64,000 nt of DNA from Bombardia bombarda (GCA_030512295.1 JAULSR010000001.1:8207001-8271000); one strand, 5' to 3'; numbered from the stretch's first letter, positions 1-11,870 are shown. Program-made: numbers and translations. The notes: generated by a model from the sequence alone, not told the origin.

Positions 1-209
1 GCCCGGGCAGCCAAGATGTCGTCTTCGTAGCCCCCGGGACAGCCATCCAACCCATCCAACAAGTCCCTTTGTTATTGCTTGACTCCCAACAGCGCTCTTA
101 TTGCCTACATCTTGGCTTGCCCTCTCATGGCGCCCTACAGGCTATCGTCCCCCACAGCCTGTAGTCGATGATCGTCCTCGTCATGAAGAATATGTCGTAT
201 TGCGCGTAC
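1..209. other. Left edge, 3' flank of RAD6
   Basis: No gene can be supported here. The first 30 bases read as an open frame ending in TAG at 28-30 on the plus strand and could be the last codons of a gene lying to the left, but ten codons are too few to judge. The rest is the 3' flank of the RAD6 gene. Confidence 0.3.
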
Positions 210-869
210 TTAATCTTCCCAGCTCTTCTCGACCGTCTCCCGTACTCGTTTCGTGTATTCTTTGCGGTTGTCCTTGTACAGATTAGATGCCTCAACGTTG
301 GCCGGCGACCCAGTGTTGGGATCGTTAAGTAGACTGTCACGGGGTTGATGTCAGTCTCGCTACTCGACATGTATTCCAGCACAGCTTTTGTCCACTTACC
401 TCTGGATACTGGTCAGGACTGCCGCTACATCGTATGTCGGACTCCAGCGGTTCTGGAGGATATCAAGACAGAGCTCGCCCGTGGCATAGACGTTCGGGTG
501 AAACATCTGGCTGATGAACTTGACGGCTGGCGGTTTGTTGGGGTATTGCTCCTCAAAATGCATCACAAGTCTAAAGGTCCCGTCTTCGAACGGTGTATCG
601 GCCGGGCCGATGATGACAGCGTTCCTGTTTGTGGTAGGCTGGGCGTTAGCCATCCATCGCGAATCCGAAACCAGGGGTGTAAGACACCAAGCGGGGGGAC
701 TTCTTACCAAGTCATGACATTGTCGGGGACAGGAGATGCAGAGACACCGGCGGGAGGATCTGTTTGCATGCGCTGTTATGGATTATTAGCAAGCCGGGAA
801 TCACGACTCGACGGAAGGGTGCCTCACCTTGAAGTCTCGCATGAGACGGCGACGGGCGGCGGTCGACAT
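210..869 (-). CDS. RAD6: Ubiquitin-conjugating enzyme E2, Rad6/Ubc2
   Basis: This is an E2 enzyme that takes ubiquitin from E1 and, with Rad18- or Bre1-type E3 ligases, modifies PCNA (post-replication repair) and histone H2B. I join four exons on the minus strand: 869-828, 772-708, 624-400 and 333-210, giving 151 residues, the usual length. The start is the ATG at 869 in the conserved opening MSTAARRRLMRDFK. The catalytic cysteine is Cys88 in GELCLDIL, preceded by the HPN motif at residues 78-80. The C-terminus ends in EKSWED and lacks the long acidic tail of budding-yeast Rad6, as is normal in filamentous fungi (mus-8 of Neurospora). All donors are GT and all acceptors AG. The upstream neighbour, thiolase, is transcribed away from it. 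Identity is near certain because the protein is almost invariant among fungi. Confidence 0.97.
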
Positions 870-1854
870 TCTTCAGTTGTGTTGGAAGTCGTTGGTGGGA
901 CAGACGCTAGTTTCTGCCAAAGCGATGACTGGGTCGCGAAGCTGAAATTGATGGTCGATCGCTTGGGACGTGGTACTCGAGAGCACGAAGGCAAAGCTAT
1001 TAAGGCGAGGCGAATATCAAATGCGTAGAAGGAAAAATACTCGATGGTATTGACCAGCAACTGTGACCGAGAGGCGTGCGGTGCGATGGATGGGAAGTCG
1101 GGACAATGGAGAGCGCGTACGGTGGTAATTGGTATCTACCTATCGATTGGGCGGTGATGGCGATTGAGCAGGCACAGGGCACGTGCAGGACTGAGCTGTA
1201 GCGCCACCTCGATGGCCACCTCGATGGCTACCTCGATGGCCACCTCAATGGTGACCTCGATGTGTCGGGCAAAAGCAACCGAACAACACCAATGATAATG
1301 CTATACAATAATACTTTATCCCCAAGGTGTGAGAACTTCGGATGCCGACAACAAGTTTTAACTTGGACAATATTCAGGGCATGGATCAGTTCCTGACCTT
1401 CCCAGCTGAGCGAAGTGTTCGCTCCTTCCCAGCATCCGCCCGCCCGGCCATCGAGGCTGCTGACCTTGCTGTGAATAAAATATTACCGTTACAGAGGCTT
1501 GCAAGGCTTGTGCTACCCCTCAAGCTTTTTTCTCCAGGTACTTCAAAGTGGACGGGGGAGGGGCGGCTGAGGGGTCCCCGGTTTCTTCTCCACACTTTGA
1601 CCGTCACAAGCCGACGAGTGCCGTCATTGTCCATGATAAGTAATGGCAAGGCCCTCGGGACGAATACCACAGCCTTAGACTGTGTTTGGCATTCTGCTTT
1701 CCATACCTCCCGTCCGCCCCTAAACAAAATACATACCACTGGTTTAATTTTTGCTCATTTTTGCTGTTTTTGTCACATCCCCCCTCCTTCTTGTCCCAGC
1801 TCCTGTCTTTTGTCCTGCCCTGTCGGTCGAAGAAGCAAAACGAATTACTAGTCG
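870..1854. other. Divergent intergenic region RAD6 / thiolase
   Basis: This is the shared upstream region of two divergently transcribed genes. It holds a 12-bp minisatellite at 1205-1264 and, toward 1740-1850, pyrimidine-rich sequence typical of a fungal 5' leader just before the thiolase start. No further gene is supported; the open frames here lack homology and overlap each other. Confidence 0.5.
1205..1264. repeat. 12-bp tandem repeat, five units
   Basis: Five consecutive 12-base units follow the pattern CACCTCGATGGC. The first two are identical, the third differs at one base, and the last two are more diverged. The unit length is a multiple of three, but no reading frame with a start codon runs through it on either strand. 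Confidence 0.85.
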
Positions 1855-3347
1855 ATGGCGTGTCGCCATGTCAGGTCGTCTGTAGGCGCCACTCTCCGTC
1901 TGCATCTGTCGCCGCGGTCTAGAAACGGGTCGGCTCGGCTGTTCTCGTCCCAGTCGCCTCTGCGTCAAGAAATACGGGACGCATACATCCTGAGCGCCTC
2001 CCGGACACCTACAGCAAAGGTAATAATGCTTTAATTAGCCTTCTGTGGTAGCATGCACACGCACATGCAAGACACTATCACTACTGCCTACCTACTGCCC
2101 CAAGAAAGCGTCCATCTCTGACAAGCGCAGTTCAATGGGTCCTACACCACCGTTACCGCTCCACAGCTTGGCGCCGTCGCCATCAAGTCGGCCCTAGAAA
2201 AGTCCAGAGTGCCCGTCTCCAAAATCACCGATGTCTACATGGGCAATGTCCTCCAGGGCTCCGTCGGCCAGGCCCCCGCCCGCCAGGCCGCAATATTCGC
2301 CGGCCTGCCCACCAGCATCGAGGCCGTCACCATCAACAAGGTGTGCGCCTCGGGGCTAAAAGCCGTCGTCTTCGCGGCGCAAAACATCCAATTGGGCCTC
2401 GCCGAGGCCCAGATCGCCGGCGGCATGGAGAACATGACGAGGGTGCCCTACTACGTGCCCCGGGCCAGCGGCATGCCGCCCTTTGGCCACATCAAGATGG
2501 AGGACGGCCTCATCAAGGACGGCCTGACCGACGTCTACGACCAGTTCCACATGGGCAACTGCGCCGAGAACACGGCGAAAAAGTACGGCATCACGCGGCA
2601 GATGCAAGACGACTACGCCATCCAGTCGTACGAGCGCGCCCAGGCCGCCTGGAAGGCAAAGGCCTTCGCCGACGAGATCGCCCCCGTCACCGTCACGGGC
2701 AAGAAGGGCGACCGGATCATCGACACGGACGAGGGCTTCCTCGACGTCAAGCTCGAGAAGGTGCCCAGCCTCAAGCCTGCGTTTATCAGAGACGGCACCG
2801 GCACCGTCACGGCGGCTAACTCGTCGACGCTCAACGACGGCGCTAGCGCGCTCGTGCTGGGCAGCAAGGCGATCGCACAGGAGTTTGGCGGGTCGTCTAG
2901 AGTGCTCGCGCGCATCTGCGGCTCCGCCGACGCGGCGGTGGACCCGATTGACTTCCCCATTGCCCCGGCCAAGGCTGTGCCTATCGCGTTGGAGCGGGCT
3001 GGCATCACAAAGGACCAGGTTGCGCACTGGGAGTTCAACGAGGCGTTTGCGGCGGTGATCAAGGCCAACGAGAAGGTACGAAATACTTAGCAATTTATTC
3101 TTCCTCGGTTGTTATGGGGTGTCATCCCAGGCTAATAAGCGTGCATCAGATCCTGGGGATTGAGGGGGCTAGGGTGAACCCGCTTGGTGGAGCGATATCC
3201 CTGGGGCATGCCCTCGGCAGCTCGGGGTCTCGGATCCTCGTGACTCTGCTTCACCAGTTGAAGGTGGGTGAGTATGGAGTAGCAGCAATCTGCAACGGTG
3301 GCGGCGCCGCCACTGCCATGGTTGTGCAGAGGATCGAATCTGTATGA
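1855..3347 (+). CDS. ERG10: Acetyl-CoA acetyltransferase (thiolase), mitochondrial
   Basis: This thiolase interconverts two acetyl-CoA with acetoacetyl-CoA. I join exons 1855-2019, 2131-3075 and 3150-3347, giving 435 residues. The first exon encodes a basic, Ser/Arg-rich, acid-free leader of about 36 residues (MACRHVRSSVGATLRLHLSP onward) that looks like a mitochondrial targeting peptide, followed by the thiolase opening DAYILSASRTPTAK. The nucleophile is Cys127 in VCASGLKA, the second-site His is His390 in SLGHALG, and the proton-relay Cys is Cys418 in ICNGGG. This argues for a degradative or ketone-type mitochondrial thiolase, as opposed to the cytosolic sterol-pathway copy; the symbol names the family only. 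The second-site motif reads GHALG where most thiolases have GHPxG. It is transcribed divergently from RAD6. Confidence 0.93.
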
Positions 3348-3861
3348 TAATATAGCGTGTGTATCTAGTGATGAAGAATGACATTGTATGATCTGCCCTA
3401 TTAGAGATTTCACGCTCAAAGTTAACTTTTGCGACCCTACTGTTTTGAACTCGGGGTGTCGAGGTAAAATGCCAGCAGCAATACTTGCAAGGGTATATAG
3501 GTATAGGGTTAGGGTTAACATTCAGTATCGTCCACCAAGTCTAAGGTAACCTCCAATTGATCACTGGAGCTTGCCTTTGATCCTTTATTCCGTCATTCGT
3601 TAACCTTTTATACCCATTTATATTTCAACAAAACCATCGGACGACTGTATATCACTTGCGACTCACTTGCTAGATACCTAATTGCTACCTATTGCGCTCT
3701 CTCTCATTTTTCTTACTTTCAGCAAGAATAACAGCACGCAAGAATGAGCTACTGATTTGCACATCGAGAACCCCCAAACTTTGCTTTACGATTGATGGAA
3801 TAAGGTACCTACTGTACATTGAATACATAAGTGCCTGCCCACGCACTACGCCGCAGCGACA
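3348..3861. other. Intergenic, thiolase to CSN12-like gene
   Basis: This holds the 3' flank of the thiolase and the 5' flank of the next gene. A short telomere-like tract (two TTAGGG units) sits at 3504-3518. Nothing else is recognisable. Confidence 0.5.
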
Positions 3862-5702
3862 ATGAGCCTTGTCGTCCAGTTTCTGGGCAACATTCGCTCG
3901 TTTGTGCTTGCTCAGAATGGCGATGAGCTGCGCAACTGGCTGCTGGTCGAGAACAATGTGTCGGATATCTACTTCAAGCTGGCCCGGGAGCTGATGTCCT
4001 CCTTTCCCAAAAACAACACCGATGCGCTGGAGAAGCTCGTGGACAAATGTCTCCCCGAAGAGGACGACGTGCAAGAGGGCAAGGGGTCGCCATGGCCCGG
4101 CTTCAATTCCTTCATCAAGGACTACCTCGAGTACTGGCGCGACATCGAGTTTGGCAACACTGTCAAGGTCCATGCCCGGCTTAGCGACCTGCTCATGTAT
4201 GTTGATGCATGTCTGTCTTCACATGTAATCGCACACAGACGCTAACTTTCCCCCAGTTCTTGCGCAAACGCCCTTGCGAATCCCACATATGGCATCATGC
4301 TGTTGCAGACGAGCATGTCGCTCTCAGAGTCGCTGTCTAAGCTGGTTATGAGCCTGGTCAGACAGCCTGATCTCTTATCGCAGATCCAGAGTGGCGCCAC
4401 TGGAGATGACGCTGGCGAGAAGAAGTCCATCGTCGAGCTCGCGGCAGACATCATCCAGAAGATCTTTACGTCCTGTCTCGCAGATCGGTCAAGTGGGAGG
4501 TTCCAGGCACCACAGGGGAAGAAGGTGGCCGTCTATTTGTTTGCAAATCTCACCTTGAAGTTGCTATTTGCGGTACGTTTATCTTTGGCACCCCCATTCG
4601 TCAGCACCACCCACCCATTGCTAACTTTACATGCTGTGATGCAGTGCGAGAAATCCCGTCTCGCCGTCCAAATGTTCACCAACCTCTCCACCAGCGGCCC
4701 GGCACTCTCGCTCTACCCCGCCTCCCAGCGCGTCACCTTCCTGTATTACCTCGGCCGCTTCAACTTCGACCACGGCGACTACCTGCGCGCCCACCTGTGC
4801 TTCGAGCAGGCCTACCTGCAGTGCCCGCCGCGCTTCCAGAAGCACCGCCGCCAGATCCTCACCTACTGGATTCCCGCCAACCTGCTCCTAGGCCGGTTCC
4901 CGTCCGCCCCCTTCCTCGCCCGCCCCGAGGCCGCCGGCTTCGCCGCCATCTTCTACCCCCTCTGCGGCGTCGTCCGCTCGGGCGACTTCCTCAACTTCCA
5001 CCTCGCTCTCAACCTCAACCGTGACTGGCTCTGGGACAGGGGGCTCTACCTGCCCCTCCTCTACCGCCTCAAGCCCCTCATCTGGCGCTCCTTCACCCGC
5101 AAGACCTTCCTCCTCACCTGGCAGGCCTCGGGCGGCGCCGCCTCTGCCAACAACAGAGCCCCCTCCCTAGCCCTCGCCGACGTGGTCACCACGGCGTGCT
5201 ACGTCCAAAAGCTAATGGAGGGCTACGTCCCCGCCAACAAATCATCATCAATGATGCCTCCGCCCCCAAAACGGACACCACACATCAACTCCATTTTCAT
5301 GAAAGCCATCACCAACAATGCAGCAGTCGAATCCACAACGACCCTCCTGCCCCGCCGGGCGGCAAGCCCAAGCAGCTCATGCCCTCCGAGGGCCTCATCT
5401 TTGGAAATAAGATGCCCGACCTGCAGAGCATCGAGGGCGTCGTCGCGGGCCTCGTCTACGCGGGCCTGCTCAACGGCTTCGTCGCCCGCCAGCAGAAGCG
5501 CTTCGCCATCGAGGGCACCAAGCGCCACGGCGGCAATCCCGTCAGAGCCGGCTGGCCGAACGCGTATCAGAGCATCATGGAGCGGTTCCGGGAGAGTTAC
5601 GAAGAAGGGTTGGCGGCGTATAATGCGGCCGAGAGCGGGGAGGTGCCGGGGGAGATGGGGGATGTGCCGGGGTGGGTGAGGGATGTGGGGATGGGGTTTT
5701 GA
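3862..5702 (+). CDS. CSN12: PCI-domain protein, CSN12/Thp1 family (frameshifted)
   Basis: This family includes Csn12, associated with the COP9 signalosome, and Thp1/PCID2, the TREX-2 mRNA-export subunit. I read exons 3862-4196, 4257-4572 and 4645-5702. The N-terminal helical repeats and the central PCI-like block (FLYYLGRFNFDHGDYLRAHL, then Leu-rich helices to about 5220) match the family. The C-terminal winged-helix part (GLIFGNKMPDLQSIEGVV, then FAIEGTKRHGG) is clear but lies one frame away. The switch falls between about 5300 and 5355, and no convincing GT-AG intron covers it. One extra C in the short C run at 5350-5353 would join the frames smoothly through a Pro-Pro-Pro-Gly-Gly stretch, so an assembly or sequencing error is the simplest explanation; a real null allele is the alternative. 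With the frame joined, the length is about 569 residues. Confidence 0.82.
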
Positions 5703-7595
5703 TTGGGGGAACGGAAATACAAAAAAGAAGGAATGGGTGGGCTTACATGCCAGTAAGGAGGGAGGGAGGGAGGGGAGCAGAAACAGAGACTTGTTGTTGG
5801 GAATACTGCACTTGATACCCATCCCCTCGTATTCCGTCCCGTTTCTGTCCCCTATTGGGTAAATGATGATGTAGTGCTACATATACAGTGAAACTGCTTA
5901 TTTTCGATGGGACAATTGCCAGCAGGCGGTCTATGTTTTAGGTAGATAGTTACCTTGTCTTGGTGCCTTCTAGGTTGGTTTGACCAATTCAAGGACGGAT
6001 CGGTTACCAAAGTACTTCTGAGTCGCCAAGTATGGTGGTTGCTGCACATGTGAAGATTGTCACCTTTGAAAGGAATGTAGCACATGCGCTTGTTGTACAC
6101 AGTACACAGCATGACCTGAGACATCCGCATGGCACGGTGTGCGCCGTGGTCATTGACCTGTTATATTCGATGCAAGAAACGACGCACACACAAGGGGTAA
6201 TAAATAAATAAGCTAGTGAGACGATAACCTCCCTCGTCGCAAAAGTGGCCATATAAAGTATAAAGCAGCACCGCCAGTTCACCTCTCACTCTCATTCTTC
6301 CTCGCCTCACATATCTTATGCACCATCAATATTCTATCGTCAGACGTTATAACTCTTTTCATTTCAATATTCATGTCCAGCTCTGAGCGCATAGTGGCAG
6401 TACCCTCGGGGCCCAGCCGGCCGTGACAGCGGAGACATAAGGCGAAGTACCTAGATAACGTATCCTGCTCTCCAGCCAGGGAATGCATGCGTCGAGGACG
6501 AAAGGTCCAATGACCCTGTTTCCTCGAGTGTGGATGGATGCATGTGTGTATGTACGCATCCCTTTTTATACCCCGTCCTCTATGCTCAGCAGCCAAATGT
6601 AAGGCTGTTGTTTCCAATTCCCAAAAAGAATTCCAAGCCAAACCCAATCAATCAGTCCAATCAGAAAATATAGTATTTCATCTTGCCGTCTTCACTCAAC
6701 AAGTTTGTTCCCCTCTTCTCCCTCATCCCTTTCTCCTTCGTCTTTCTTCAATCCAACATCAAAATCCACCTCCCGAGCATATGAGAATTATACAATAAGT
6801 CGGGAGACTTCAAAGCCAAATAATAAACTAAAACGCTCAAGCAAGCAAAGCTTTGCGACAAATCCCTCTTCAATCAAATCCTTCCCAAATAACAAGATAC
6901 AAACAAAAACAGCTCAATTGGGTATATTCGGCAGAAATTGCAAGAAACAAGAATAGTTTCGCACGGCCCCCGGCTCCCACAAGAAAAGAAAAAAAGATAA
7001 AATGGAGACCGGTAAGAATGGAATAAGTATAAGAAAGAAAAATGTAAAATGTAAGTAGCAGACACTAAATCATCCATCCGCGAGTATGGTGTGTTTGTTG
7101 TCTCTGGTCGCTGAGCTGATGATAAAATGATGCAGAAATAAATAATAGACACTAAGTAATAGGTAATTGGCAGTCGATATATGGCGAGATTTTGATGATG
7201 ATGACGTGGGTGTCGTTACTATGTAACAACCAGCCGAACAAGGTTGTTTGTTGACACCCGCGAGTGCGGGAACTGAGCTTAGGTCAGCTGATTTGTATCT
7301 TTCTCCTTCCCCCTCCCTTTCTGCTCTCTTGTCCCTCTTTCTCTAATACACAATAAAGGTTGTCGGCAAAAAATATGTAATAATGTCGCTGGATCCCAAA
7401 AGAAAGAACCAGGACCGGTCAAGAAGTCGAATCAAATACAAAAACAAAATGCCGGCGAAGCTCCAAGAACAAGGTTGAGTAAACCCATTCACCCCTTAGA
7501 GGGAAAGTATTGCCGTTGTCGTTTGGTTTATGTTTTGAGGCTTGCTGGCAGGCAGAACTGTTGACTATTGGCAGTATGTGGTCCATCACAGTAGC
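5703..7595. other. Convergent intergenic region, 1.9 kb
   Basis: This lies between the 3' ends of the CSN12-like gene and the SUN-family gene. It becomes A-rich at 6700-7100 and contains no supported gene. The open frames are short, overlapping and without recognisable motifs. Part of it is probably long 3' UTR of one or both neighbours. Confidence 0.5.
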
Positions 7596-9143
7596 TTAGT
7601 ACAAGGCTGCCGCGGCAACGAGAGCAACCACCAGACCAGCAATAGCGGCGCCACCCTGGTCGGCTGGGCCCTCGTTCTTGGACGTCGTCGAGACGGGAGC
7701 CGCCTCTTGAGTGGCAAAGGCCAAGACCGCCGGCCCTGTGGTGCTGGGAATCACTTCGGCGTACGTCGTTGCTGTGTTGTTGTTCTTCTCGTGGAAGATA
7801 CCACCTATTCTTAGGGAGGAGGTTGACGAGGTAGATGATGAAGACTCGGACGACGATGACAGCGTCGAGGATGATGACACAACCGAAGAATTTATCAAAG
7901 TGGTTGATGAGGAAGACGAAGAGGTTGAAGAGGTTGAAGATGTAGTTGGCTTGGGAGTAGAAGATGTAGAGCTGGTCGATGGAGTAGGAGTCGGGGTGGG
8001 GGTTGGGGTTTTCGAGGACGACGATGGCGGTGCAGACTCGGCGGAGCCCTCCGAACCGTCTGTGTTGAAAACGACAATGTTGGCGGTCCCTCCCTTGGGA
8101 ACGGTGACGACGCAGAAAGATGCACCGCCGACGCCTACAGTCGATACCGGGCTGACAAGACCACCAACGCCATCGGTGGCAGGGTTGATGGAGCATGGCA
8201 GACCGTTGCAACCGCCTCCCGGGCACTCGATCTTGACACCAAAGTTGGGCTTCTTCTTGGACAGCTCACAACCGGTGTAGATGGGGTTCCACGCAATCTT
8301 GAGGAAAGTCATGCCGTTGGCGTCGGTGTTGGCTCCGGCGACATAGGGGCTCCAGTTTCCGATGGGCTCGTCGGGCTTGCCCCAAACGCAGCCCTTTGAA
8401 GAGGGCACTCCAGGTGCGTTGATATAGTAACTATCAGGTATGTCAGTTTGACGAGTCAACCAGGGTCTGAGGTTTGCATGCTTACTGCGCAGCAGTAGAG
8501 TCCCAGTACGAGATGCCGGGAACCGCAATAGTCGCGGTCGAAGAGATATCAGTCGGGATGATCATGGCCTCGTTACCGGGCAATACGGTTTGGCAAAAGG
8601 ACACGACCTTTCCGCACTTGTTCACGACCTTGACGGTGCCAGTTCCGTCAACACAATAAGGGGCATTAGGGAATGGCTTCTCGGGCTTTCCGCCGTTGCA
8701 ATAAAGACCACCGTTCTGGAAATCACAATCAGCATCATGCTCGTCTTAAAACCGAGTCGAAGTTCGGATAGTCTCACCATGGACTGGGGATAAACATATG
8801 TCGAGTTTGGTTCCCACTGTGCCATGACCTTGCCAGGAGCACAGGCAAAGGGGCAGTATTTTCCGTCCTCGCACGGCTCATCGGGGCTCATGGCGAAGCC
8901 ATTGTTAACGTCTCCGGGGACATGAATCAGGTCTGGGTGGTCGGGCAGCGAGCAGGGAGCCCTCTTCTGAACATTTCGAGCCTCAGACCGGAGGAGCTCT
9001 CCCGATTGGTGGTGGTCGTTGTGACTGTGCCTCTTTCCATACTCTTCATGGGCCTGGCGATGGGCGTGTGTTGCAGAGACGGGTGAGGCAGCAAAGAATA
9101 AAGATGCCGAGCCTAGAGCGGCTTGAAATGTTGTGAGTCTCAT
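7596..9143 (-). CDS. SUN-family cell-wall protein (GH132), GPI-type tail
   Basis: This is a secreted protein of the SUN family (Sim1/Uth1/Nca3/Sun4 in yeast), which acts on beta-glucan in the wall during septation and growth. The exons on the minus strand are 9143-8778, 8715-8486 and 8430-7596, giving 476 residues. Residues 1 to about 24 form a signal peptide, followed by a His-rich segment with KR sites (possible Kex2 cleavage). The SUN domain then follows with its many cysteines (YCPFACAPGKVMAQW, YCNGGKPEKPFPNAPYC, GCVWGKP, CPGGGCNGLPCSIN). A long Ser/Thr/Pro-rich region and a hydrophobic end (GLVVALVAAAALY) suggest heavy O-glycosylation and a GPI anchor. The second intron donor (GTAAGC) leaves CA before it, giving His at the junction. 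The long plus-strand frame opposite the Ser-rich part is a composition artefact. Confidence 0.92.
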
Positions 9144-10635
9144 GGTGAAGTTAAAGTCTGAACTGTTTCCTGATTGTTGGCAGGTTCCAATGAATTCTTG
9201 AGCAAAAGCTCAGTCTCGCGGTCTCGAAGGCGCGTCCAAGTCGAAAGTCGACAATCGTAAACAGCGGGATCCAAACAATAGCAGCTATAACACGTCGAGC
9301 ATTCGATTCCGGGCTGGGTCGAGCGTCTTTCAGAGCATAGCAAACGAGTGGACGAAAGCGGCACTTGGAGGTCGGCTTCGGAGGCAGAGAGGGTGTCGGT
9401 GAAGTGCAACAAACAACGACAACGGTCAGATAGTAGACACGTTGTTAAGAACCCTTCTGTGGATCCAAAAAGACAACAAGATGTCAAGGAGCGTGGGGTG
9501 AAGAACGAGTGACGACAATGAACTGGGCAAAAAAGAGCGACAAGAGAGCGACAGAATGAGTGGCAGGGCCCGAACGAGAGAAGATCCGTAGCGAGTTCAA
9601 GTTGGTGAAGATGGAGAAAAGAATGAAAAAGCGCGATTTCCCGCCAGGGAAACGGGGCCGACATCTCTCCTGACTCCCCTGACGCCGCGCCAGCCAACAG
9701 GAGGAGCTTGGGTTGTGGTCCAAGGATCGTCCATCTCGATAGGTTTAGAGCCTTTTGGCCAATCACACGACGACTGTGCCTGATCCCCTGTTGCTCTCAT
9801 CTCGGCACTAGGTGCGTGGAGGTGCATGCACCCAGGCTAAGGCAGGAACGAACGGGGACGCTCAACTGTCGGCCCAATGGGCGTCCAGACGGATATTGCC
9901 AGACTAATACTAAAGCGGTTGACGAAATGAGGGAAGGCGACCCACCTGTCCCATGACAATCCACAAGTGCCAGACTCGACTTCCTAGGAGGAAGAGACTG
10001 GGTGCTGTCACAGTGTCGATTGGACCACGACATCCGTCCCAGGCTCGCGAGTCAAGGATTTCTCGACCTCTCAAGTCTCAGGGCAACTGTCTGCTTTAAT
10101 TGTCATCCCAGTTTGGGGGGCCCCACGCCGATGGGATCGATGAGGCTAGCTTCATTAACGTAGCAGCAGCTGCGTAGCACGCTAGCAGCAAGAGGTGTGG
10201 TATCGAGCAAAAGTAAAATCCCCTTGTCAGGTATTGTGGCTTTCGCCGAAGCCCATGTTTTTCCGAGCTTTGTATCTTTTCCAACCCTTGTACGCGCACG
10301 TCCAACCCTGGCGCTCCCCTTGTCAATACCTGCTCCACAGGTTTTATTTACCCATACCACCACAGTAGAAAAATTACCTACCCAACGCTTGGGCTACCCC
10401 GGTGTACGGCTAAAGTACACGTAGAGTATGAATACCTAGGCAGGATACTTGATGATCGATCCGCGTGCACCTAGATAGACTACCTAGTAGGTAAGGTATC
10501 TAAACAATTGCGAACGTTCAATTTCAATATTGATTCGTGAAACAGGCGATGTTTAGCAGAGCAACAATGACTTGGTGGTAGTGTTATTTTTTTTACCGCA
10601 GGAATTACCGGTCGCAGTACAAACGTTTGGTTGTA
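9144..10635. other. Upstream region of the SUN gene up to the transposon
   Basis: No gene is supported. The portion near 9144-9700 is probably promoter and 5' leader of the SUN gene. From about 10380 to 10500 there are several copies of the dispersed CCTAGGTA-like palindrome seen in other spacers of this window. Confidence 0.45.
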
Positions 10636-10663
10636 CAATGGGGTAAGAAAAGTAATGCGCCAC
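10636..10663 (+). repeat. Left terminal inverted repeat
   Basis: The 28 bases are identical to the reverse complement of 11982-12009. The two ends diverge from base 29 inward. Confidence 0.95.
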
Positions 10664-10808
10664 CTGGCCAGGGCCCACCCCACCAAAACCACCACCACTT
10701 ACACACATAGTAAAACAGTAAAAAGACCACAACTCAACGAGATTTGGCCCGGACAACTTCATATTAAAAATGCTAGCTATTCTGTCTACCCTCTATCGAT
10801 CTATGAGA

Positions 10809-11870
10809 CTAGTATTTAATTGGGCCACCCCTGGATTGGCGTATAAGGTCCAGTCGCTTGGGCATAGTATTGACCAGCTTCAACACTTCAGGGGTAATAG
10901 CCGCCCACGTTTTTTCGATCGCCTCGGCCATTTGCTTTGTATTCTTGATCCTATGCCGTTGCTTTCTGATCTGAATCTTCATGAAAGACTATACATTCTC
11001 TATAGGGGAAAGATCCGGGGACTGGGGGGGCCAATCCAAGATACGAACGTTCGCTGCCTTCTTAACTAAGCCCACGAATCCGTTGTGGTGGTAAAATGCC
11101 CCATCCTTTTGCATTTGCACCCCGTAGCCGAACATAGCTCTCATTCATTAGTAGAAAAGAAGGAAATGAAGTAAAAAGATCCGATCTATATATTCCATCC
11201 TGTTCAACCTTGCCCCTTGAGCCAGTATAACTATAGGGCCAAGATAAGGTCCACAGAAACAGCCCCAAGCCCCGACCTTTGTGCGGCCAAATTTGAACGT
11301 AGGTTGCAAGCAGTCAGGGTAGTATTCCTCAGCCGAAGTCCTCGTTACATAGAGGACTCGGCCATCTTCCCCCACCTCGAAATATACCTCGTCAGACCAA
11401 CAAATCAAGGGCCACGGGGTCCTCTTATTCTTCCGTCGTAAGGCTAGTCTTTTGATCTTGTTCTGGGGGCTAATCCAAGGTTTTTTTCGAGCCCGCCGTC
11501 GATTTTTGCCGTGAAGTTTGAGAATGGTGCGGACTGTCTAGCGGCTTAGTTGGTGACCGGATTTGGAGGGGGTAGAAAGAGCTAACAAGGTCTCTTTTCG
11601 ATCCAACGTTGCAGCGCGGAGTAAAGCTCAAACATCCCGTACAGTAAGCTTGGGCGGGCGGCCGCTCTTTGGCTTGGATTTGTATGGGTTTATGTCGCCA
11701 TCGGCCACCTTTTTGTTGATATTGGCGATAGTTCTGTTTACGGTGGACCTATGGATGCCAGTTTGTATAGAAATCTGACCCCCCGTCTGTCCGGCTTTGT
11801 GGAGGCCGTAAATGAAGGCTCTGTCGCTCTCTGACAACTGCTGCTTGGGAGCCCTTGGAAAAACAACCAT
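10809..11870 (-). pseudogene. Tc1-like transposase, interrupted by stops
   Basis: One frame of 354 codons runs from ATG at 11870 to TAG at 10809-10811, a normal length for this transposase family. In-frame stops lie at 11628-11630 (TGA), 11538-11540 (TAG), 11148-11150 and 11145-11147 (TAA, TGA) and 10989-10991 (TAG). The N-terminal part carries helix-turn-helix features (QTGGQISIQTGIHRSTVNR) and a GRPPKLT linker. The catalytic block holds the first Asp in WSDEVYFEVG, the second in QKDGAFYH and the Glu in SPDLSPIENV, followed by a stop where the family has Trp. Every stop can be derived by a C-to-T or G-to-A change from a plausible ancestral codon (Arg CGA, Gln CAG, Gln CAA, Arg CGA, Trp TGG), as repeat-induced point mutation would do. 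It is not expected to be functional. Confidence 0.93.

Noticed and set aside
7711..8280. An acidic 189-codon plus-strand frame opposite the SUN gene
   Set aside because: It is the reverse complement of a Ser/Thr-rich tail (AGC/TCC codons read back as Asp/Glu/Val), a known artefact.
9140..9766. A 208-codon minus-strand frame upstream of the SUN gene
   Set aside because: It lies directly in the SUN leader/promoter, lacks homology and overlaps the SUN start; probably noncoding leader.
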